From Blastobasis lacticolella (lineage: Eukaryota; Arthropoda; Insecta; Lepidoptera; Blastobasidae), in NCBI GenBank assembly GCA_905147135.1, contig LR990044.1, forward strand, positions 11,970,122 to 12,034,121: DNA of 64,000 nt, in the 5' to 3' direction. Below the pieces are notes generated by a model that saw only the letters and a list, made by a program, of their open reading frames with translations, ran no database searches and was not told the origin of the DNA. The position numbers were made by a program, and so were the translations under genes. Position 1 is the stretch's first letter; the number at the start of each line of letters is the position of its first letter. Below are positions 58,468 to 64,000 of the stretch, one piece after another.

Positions 58468-58707
58468 GACGACCTGAGTGGTTCAATGGTCAACATGCCG
58501 GTCTGCCACGCATGAGGTCCCGGGTTCGATTCCCGGCCGGGCAGAAATTGAAATGATGAATTTTTATTTCTGTTACGGGTCTGGGTGTTCTATTTATAAT
58601 AAGTATGTATTTAAAAAAAAAAAAAAAAAAACAAGGATTTAAGTAGTATATCAGTTATCTAGCACCCATAGCACAAGCTTTACTTACTTTGGGGCTGTGT
58701 AAATTTA
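58468..58707 (+). mobile_element. SINE-G, best plus-strand copy
   Basis: The head from GACGACCTGAGTGGTTCAAT through GGTCTGCCACGC to GGTTCGATTCCCGGCCGGGC is tRNA-Gly(GCC)-like with boxes A and B. The body contains a long A-run near 58610-58630 and ends TTTGGGGCTGTGTAAATTTA. Serves as reference for the family. Confidence 0.85.
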
Positions 58708-59074
58708 TCAAAGCATACAATACAAAGCATTGCAGACGTACAAACCACTTGGGCACCAAACCTTCCAGCACCGCATAACCAGAAGTCAAATCTATTTCCA
58801 GGATTGCCATTAAGGACACATTGAATTGCAAATGGCCCTGGAACGATGTTTGGCATTTTCTGTCTCGCTATTTAAGTTTTCTGTAGTCGCATGTAATTGC
58901 TTAATTCCACTGCGGCACGATAAAGTTAGTTCGCGGTCTGCAATGCAATATCTGGTCCAGGAGTTGGAGACATATTTCAGGTATCATTCAAAATTATAGA
59001 TAAATACGTAATAACATTTTCTCAGAATAATATTAAATGCCTCAGAGTTTTTTTTTGTATGATATATTGCAGAC
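58708..59074. other. non-coding stretch
   Basis: Nothing recognised. Confidence 0.5.
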
Positions 59075-59245
59075 AAACTGGCAAGCGGGCCACCTGATGG
59101 AAATTCGTCAACGCAGTCAAGGTCAAGGACATCAGCAGCACCAGGGACGAAACCAATGCGTTGCTCGTCTCTAAGGAGACCTCTATAATATACATCACAT
59201 CTTGAACGATCTTATGTCACAGTCCAAAGGAAACACACACAACAA
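59075..59245 (-). repeat. LINE 3' end, longer form
   Basis: GGCCACCTGATGGAAATTCG, CAGCACCAGGGACGAAACCA and TCCAAAGGAAACAC follow the same order as block A (2278-2415), so block A contains a LINE 3' region of this subfamily. Confidence 0.65.
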
Positions 59246-59489
59246 GGCAAGATTATCGCTACAAAGGATTTTTAGTTATTTGTTCTTCCGAGCAAGAAAG
59301 AAAATTTGCTAAATATTGACATTTTACAACTGTTGGCTAGACTGTATTAAGCTTGATATTTACGTCTGTGTTAGTACTAACGTCGCTATCTATTTTTACC
59401 GCAAATTATCTATTTTAAATAGTAATGTTGTTGTGTCAAGTTCCAGAATAAGGTAACATTTAAGTTTATTCCGAATTATTCAAACATGT
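59246..59489. other. non-coding stretch
   Basis: Nothing recognised. Confidence 0.5.
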
Positions 59490-59500
59490 ATGCCACATTT

Positions 59501-59749
59501 GGCACTGGCCGTGTGGTGTCCGGCAGAGTAGAATAGCACCAACCCCTTACACTCATGGGTGTCGTACAAGGCGACCAATGTTTTCGAGGCAAAAGAGTCT
59601 CCGTAGTCTGGAAAATGCACAGCAGCATTTTCCATTGTTATATTTGAACACTGCGATCTCCTGGTAAGCGTGGAGATTATGGCAATAACCTACCCTTTCG
59701 TGGGAGAGACGCTAAGTCCTGCAGTGGACTGTTACGGGCTCTGATGACG
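59501..59749 (+). mobile_element. RTE-like LINE 3' UTR insertion with target duplication
   Basis: GGCCGTGTGGTGTCCGGCAG, GGTGTCGTACAAGGCGACCA and GTCCTGCAGTGGACTGTTAC follow the 3' UTR of a lepidopteran RTE family, ending in GATGACG. ATGCCACATTT occurs at 59490-59500 and 59750-59760 as an 11-bp target duplication. There is no coding sequence, so this is a heavily 5'-truncated insertion. Confidence 0.75.
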
Positions 59750-59760
59750 ATGCCACATTT

Positions 59761-60591
59761 ATAATATAACGCTTACTGACTGACCTTAAATTAACTTTAC
59801 CAAATTTCATTCCTTTACATCATTAACATCATGTTTCTAACGAGGCTTATAAACTAAGTACTAGACACACGTTCAACAATCAATGTATTTCAACGCTTAA
59901 AAAATGCCGTGTGCTCCCCTACTATTCCTAGCACGCAAGGTCCACAGTTGTGGTTCTTGGAAGCTAAACGCGACGACAAGCCAGTAGAACCCTTATCTGC
60001 ATAATTGCAGAATTTTACACAAAATAAACACACAAAAACAACCAATAGGCACGCTTGTTTAATTAACTAAAGTGTACCTAGTCAGTAATTTTATGATTTG
60101 CAGGCGCCGTGGGGAATCGTAATCGTCTGAGTACAGTGACTTGTTCACTATTAAAATGGACGCAATTTGCGTCCACAATGTGTGTTCTATTATTTTTTTA
60201 CTATTACACGATTATTCGACGAAATAATACCTACCCCAAGTCAATAGGTATCAAAGTTGTTAAGGGCTACAATCGCCAATTATTATTCGCTTAAATAATA
60301 TAATTTTATTATAAGATTATAACAAAATGGAGTATTCCTAAATTTTTTATTGTAGATATATAAAACAATATAAAAATTACACATATTTCCAAATTTCGCT
60401 AGAATGAATGCTACGCTCCAATGTGCCATTTGCCTCAACAATATTTTTCAAATCAGTCAAATTCTTTGTAATGACTTTTATGAATGACGTTCTATGACGG
60501 TTAAAAGACATGGCATTAGTTGCCATACAGAGATTTTTATTTGTTTTAAAAAGCGATTCGGACTTATCGTGGTCCTACTATAGGAGCAAAT
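59761..60591. other. AT-rich non-coding stretch
   Basis: No gene or repeat found. Confidence 0.5.
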
Positions 60592-60700
60592 TGTACATAA
60601 CTCAGAAAAGAGTCATTGGTATGTGGATGCTCTGGGGCTTGCAGTAATTCGAATCCGATACCTCTTGCTCACGAATTAGAACCCCAGGCCACCGACGCTT
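60592..60700 (-). repeat. SINE-A head, degenerate
   Basis: The minus strand keeps AGCGTCGGTGGCCTGGGG and GGATTCGAATTACTG, and the left flank CATAACTCAGAAAAGAGTCA matches the SINE-A body. Box B is damaged. Confidence 0.6.
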
Positions 60701-60954
60701 TATATCACGTTTCTCCCGCGATAAGGGTATTCAACTCATCATGCTGAACAAATTTCCTCTACAACATCTGACTATGAGCCCTTCTTTGATATTTGAAAAC
60801 GCAACTTGTAGAGGGAATCAAATCAAATATTTTTTATTCAGTTTGGGTTTTACAACACTTATGAATGTCAATATACAATCAATATAAATACAATGGCATC
60901 GTTGACCCGAACTAGTCATTGAGCTGGTACTATACGGAAAAAAAAATACTCCTA

Positions 60955-62165
60955 GCGGAGACTGGAACGTACCAGGTATGTCATTGTCCAGTGTCCCAAC
61001 CATGGACTTACTACCCGAAGGGACTGCGCACTGCTTTGACTTAAACCGGGCAGAGCGAGAGTCACCATCGATTGACATTGTCATTCTAAATTGACAAGTG
61101 TCATGTTTGGTGTTGCCATTATTGGAGAAATATATTTACCGTGAATTTGGTATTATTATGAGGTAATCCGTACAATCCGAAAAGTACTTGTCAAAATACC
61201 TTTTGATCTACTGAACGTTTCTCCGATAATCGAGTCGACCTAATTATTAACCTACGACTTTTTGTTCCACAAAATAGATAAAAGGGTTCGGTAACGATTT
61301 ATCCTACAACACTAGTTTCTAAAAAGAAGTGATAGTACTCGTCGATATCTACATTTCGGGTGACAGCTGCCAAACTTAAATGTGTTATAACTCGGAACCC
61401 ATTGGTCCTACAACACTAGTTTCTGCAGAGAAATGATAGTACTTGTCGAGATCTACATTTTGTATGACAGCTGTCAAACTTAGAACTGTCATCCGAAATG
61501 TAGATCTCGATGAGTACTATCGTATTACTCTAGGAACTAGTGTTCTAAGACCAATCGTTTCCGAGTTACAACAGTTCTAAGTTTGACAGATGTCAGGCGA
61601 AATGTAGATCTCGACGAACACTATCATTTTTCTTTAGGAACGAGTGTTATAGCACCAATAGTTTAGGAGTTATTTCAGTTCAAAGTTTGACAGCTGTCAT
61701 TCGAAATGTGGATCTCAACAAGTACTATCATTTCTCTCTAGAAACTAATGTTTTAGGACCAATGGGTACCGAGTTATAAAAGATTTAACTTTAACAGTTG
61801 TCATACGAAATGATGATCTCGAGGAGTGCTATCATTTCACTCCAGGAACTAGTGTTCTAGGGCCAATAGTTTCCGAGTAGTAGGGTAAGCTTGGGCTGGA
61901 CCCTGGTGAAAACATGACCTTCAGATTGCACCCGGTCCGGCTCTGCCTGGCACTGAGGTCGGTGTCCGCGCCAAATAATAAAAGTAATTCGGAATTTGCA
62001 TCAACAATGGTGGAAACACTAGAAAGGGACACAGGACTATCGATGGTGACTCTCGCTCTGCCCGGTTTTAGTCAAAGCAGTGCGCAGTCCCTTTGGGTAG
62101 TAAGTCCATGGTCCCGACCATATACAGTACTTGGTCTATGGACCCGACTGTGGTTCTGTCACTGT
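60955..62165. mobile_element. foldback-like element
   Basis: The outer arms (about 60985-61075 and 62039-62120) are inverted copies sharing ATCGATGGTGACTCTCGCTC, TGCCCGGTTT and CAAAGCAGTGCGCAGTCCCT. Between them are head-to-head arrays of a 104-bp repeat. No transposase. The arrangement is like foldback transposons. Outer limits and target duplication are not resolved. Confidence 0.65.
61287..61880. repeat. opposed 104-bp tandem repeats
   Basis: On the right, the start GAAATGTAGATCTCGA or its variants falls at 61495, 61599, 61703 and 61807, an exact 104-bp period. On the left the inverted unit ends at 61357 and 61461, also 104 bp apart. The turn is near 61478, at GACAGCTGTCAAACTTAG. Arrays: about 1.7 inverted and 3.7 direct units. 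Confidence 0.85.
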
Positions 62166-62893
62166 CCAATGTCACATGGACGTCTTTGACTTACTGGATC
62201 AACGCGCCACCGAGCACGTGCGTGCCATAATACAAATAAACAATACACAGAGCAAAACAAATAAATGCATAAGGAGTGTACGATCCGTGCGGACACCCCC
62301 ATGCGGTAAACTGTATCTCGTGAATCATTGTTTACACGGCTATGAATTAGATGTCGTTTTCTGGGTTAATTCATAAGCTTTAAAATGTCTTAAACTAACT
62401 TTCTCGTAACTGCTGCCATTTTCATAAAAATTTAGAAGAAAGATCACTTCTTCATTTAATGTGTATCATATACACAAACTGTATTTCAAAAACTACTTAT
62501 TATATCGATATTAATTACTTTGACAATTTGCTTCTATATGTCACCGTTACACTGCAAAAAAGAAATAAAAACCACTGCGAGGGACACTTTGGAGAGAAAA
62601 AGGGGGTGAAGGGGGGAAGGGGTTGGTAACCGGGATATTTGGATTCAGCGGGGTCAAATTAGTAAGAAAACAGCGTTTACCAGAAAATTATATGATTGCT
62701 TCTTGAACTTCGCTTTTTAGATTTTTTGTCCTATCTTCGTCGAGTAACTTTATCATCCCTTTGCTTGGTTGAGCGGTTCGTGAGATAATGGTATGTCGAA
62801 AGTATATTCGATTGTTACGGTCGACACAATATATGTAATATAAACAATGACAAGGACGCCATAACCTCAAAGCAATCTTATCTGGCCCCGAGT
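62166..62893. other. non-coding stretch with G-rich run
   Basis: 62602-62634 has G-runs of 5, 6 and 4, then GG and a GGG after a longer loop, an imperfect quadruplex candidate. An 81-codon frame at 62131-62376 has no domain. Confidence 0.45.
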
Positions 62894-62901
62894 ATACCAA
62901 T

Positions 62902-63317
62902 TAGAGGTGTTCGTTATATTAGATAACGGGTATATTATAACGGTATAAAATATACTTATAATATTAATACCTACATAATATTTTCTGCTACTAATATATT
63001 ATAACACAAGATAACCATAATATTGTTGTGTTATTTTTTCTGTTATATTCTGTTATCTATGCGATTAATGTCGTCGAAAGTCGCAAAACTAATGATTGTA
63101 CGTAGTAATACAAATATATTGATAAATAATACATTTTCTGTTCCCCAAGGTACTAAATTAACTGTAAATAATAATACAAACAGAAAAACGGCGACCGTTA
63201 TATGGAACAAAATATTATATTAGGGTGTTATATTATAACGTTAAAAATAACATAATATTTTTTAATAGCATAAAGTTACGTTATGTTATATGAATATAAC
63301 GGATCCGCGCACCTCTA
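62902..63317. mobile_element. hAT-type MITE with perfect target duplication
   Basis: The ends TAGAGGTG and CACCTCTA are inverted and continue imperfectly into TTCGTTATAT and ATATAACGGATCCGCG. ATACCAAT flanks both sides (62894-62901 and 63318-63325) exactly, an 8-bp hAT-style target duplication. The 416-bp interior is extremely AT-rich with many TATTATAAC palindromic units. No transposase. Confidence 0.9.
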
Positions 63318-63325
63318 ATACCAAT

Positions 63326-64000
63326 GGATTCCATGTCAAAAACAATTTCATGTCATGGACTTATATTCACGTAGGTAACGTATACTAAATATGAATCACT
63401 TCTTCCAAAACGCCACCTAGCGCGTGGTTGCTGTAACTGCATGGCAAGCTTCTCTTCGCTTGCTTCAAAACGAACCCGTCTAGTAGCGCCACCATACGGA
63501 ATACGTATGAACGACGGCTGCCACTGTGAACTAAAATGTAGCTACACGCAGATGGCGCTGTGCAAAATAACTTTGGAAAAGACATTTCCACTTCGGTATT
63601 GATTGTATCTTACTCGATGCAGTGCAAATTGTACTGTCACTGATAATATCTTCACAGTTATTAAAGTTAAGCGAATTTGGTGAATGAAATTCGCTTCTAT
63701 CGACCTACTTTTGTATTCCGTTCCATTATTATAAGCTTCTTAGGGGAAGTATTATAAGGTATTTACATTCAGAGTAGCTTAGTGACAATATTGGTCAAGT
63801 TGGTACTTGGGAATATTACATAGGTATATTATATTTATTATTTCCACGTAAACTACCGCCGACATCTAGTAACCCTAAGATAATTAGGTCTTTTTTGAGA
63901 AATATCAAGAGTTTCTTTCGAGTTTACAGTTATCACCGACCATTTAAATTAATCTAGACCTATTGACATTTTGAGATCTGATTGGCACTTCGTGACTGTA
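63326..64000. other. non-coding stretch
   Basis: GCGCCACC and GATGGCGC motifs recur near 63410-63560. No gene recognised to the window end. Confidence 0.45.

Noticed and set aside
58468..58545. Functional tRNA-Gly gene
   Set aside because: The first bases do not pair as an acceptor stem and a SINE body follows; identical heads recur in other copies.

Overview
The window looks like non-coding nuclear DNA from an insect, most probably a moth or butterfly. The background is AT-rich and studded with dead retroelements, SINEs, MITEs and Helitrons. Several repeats match lepidopteran families I know: RTE-type LINE ends with (GAT)n tails, LINE 3' ends carrying CACCTGATGG (antisense), and Helitrons ending CTAG before a T. 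I found no host protein-coding gene, true tRNA or rRNA gene, operon or CRISPR array. The longest open frames (about 112-150 codons) carry no recognisable domain.

Layout. 1-6.5 kb holds a 3.7 kb structure in which two blocks, A and B, reappear inverted but in permuted order (A-B, spacer, A'-B'). 9.5-13 kb is a cluster of LINE ends plus a TTAA-flanked MITE with a second inverted-repeat element nested in it. 13-28 kb is mostly single-copy DNA with GC-richer blocks, a SINE with its target duplication at 18.0 kb and two opposed 5S rRNA-like SINE copies at 19.1-19.8 kb. 28.3-36.4 kb holds tRNA-derived SINEs, a tandem duplication whose first half is far better conserved than its second (29.2-29.7 kb), RTE relics and a perfect 38-bp hairpin. 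36.4-49 kb is largely unannotatable single-copy DNA with one hAT-type MITE (39.0 kb) and scattered SINEs. 49-64 kb holds two Helitron copies with both ends, Jockey-like and RTE pseudogenes, hAT-type MITEs at 55.4 and 62.9 kb with perfect 8-bp target duplications, and a foldback element built of 104-bp repeats (61-62 kb).

The elements do not form a pathway. They are separate insertions at different stages of decay: intact target duplications mark younger events, while stops and frameshifts in the LINE fragments mark older ones. The single-copy GC-richer blocks between them could be conserved regulatory DNA of a gene outside the window or around it as an intron, but that needs cross-species alignment.
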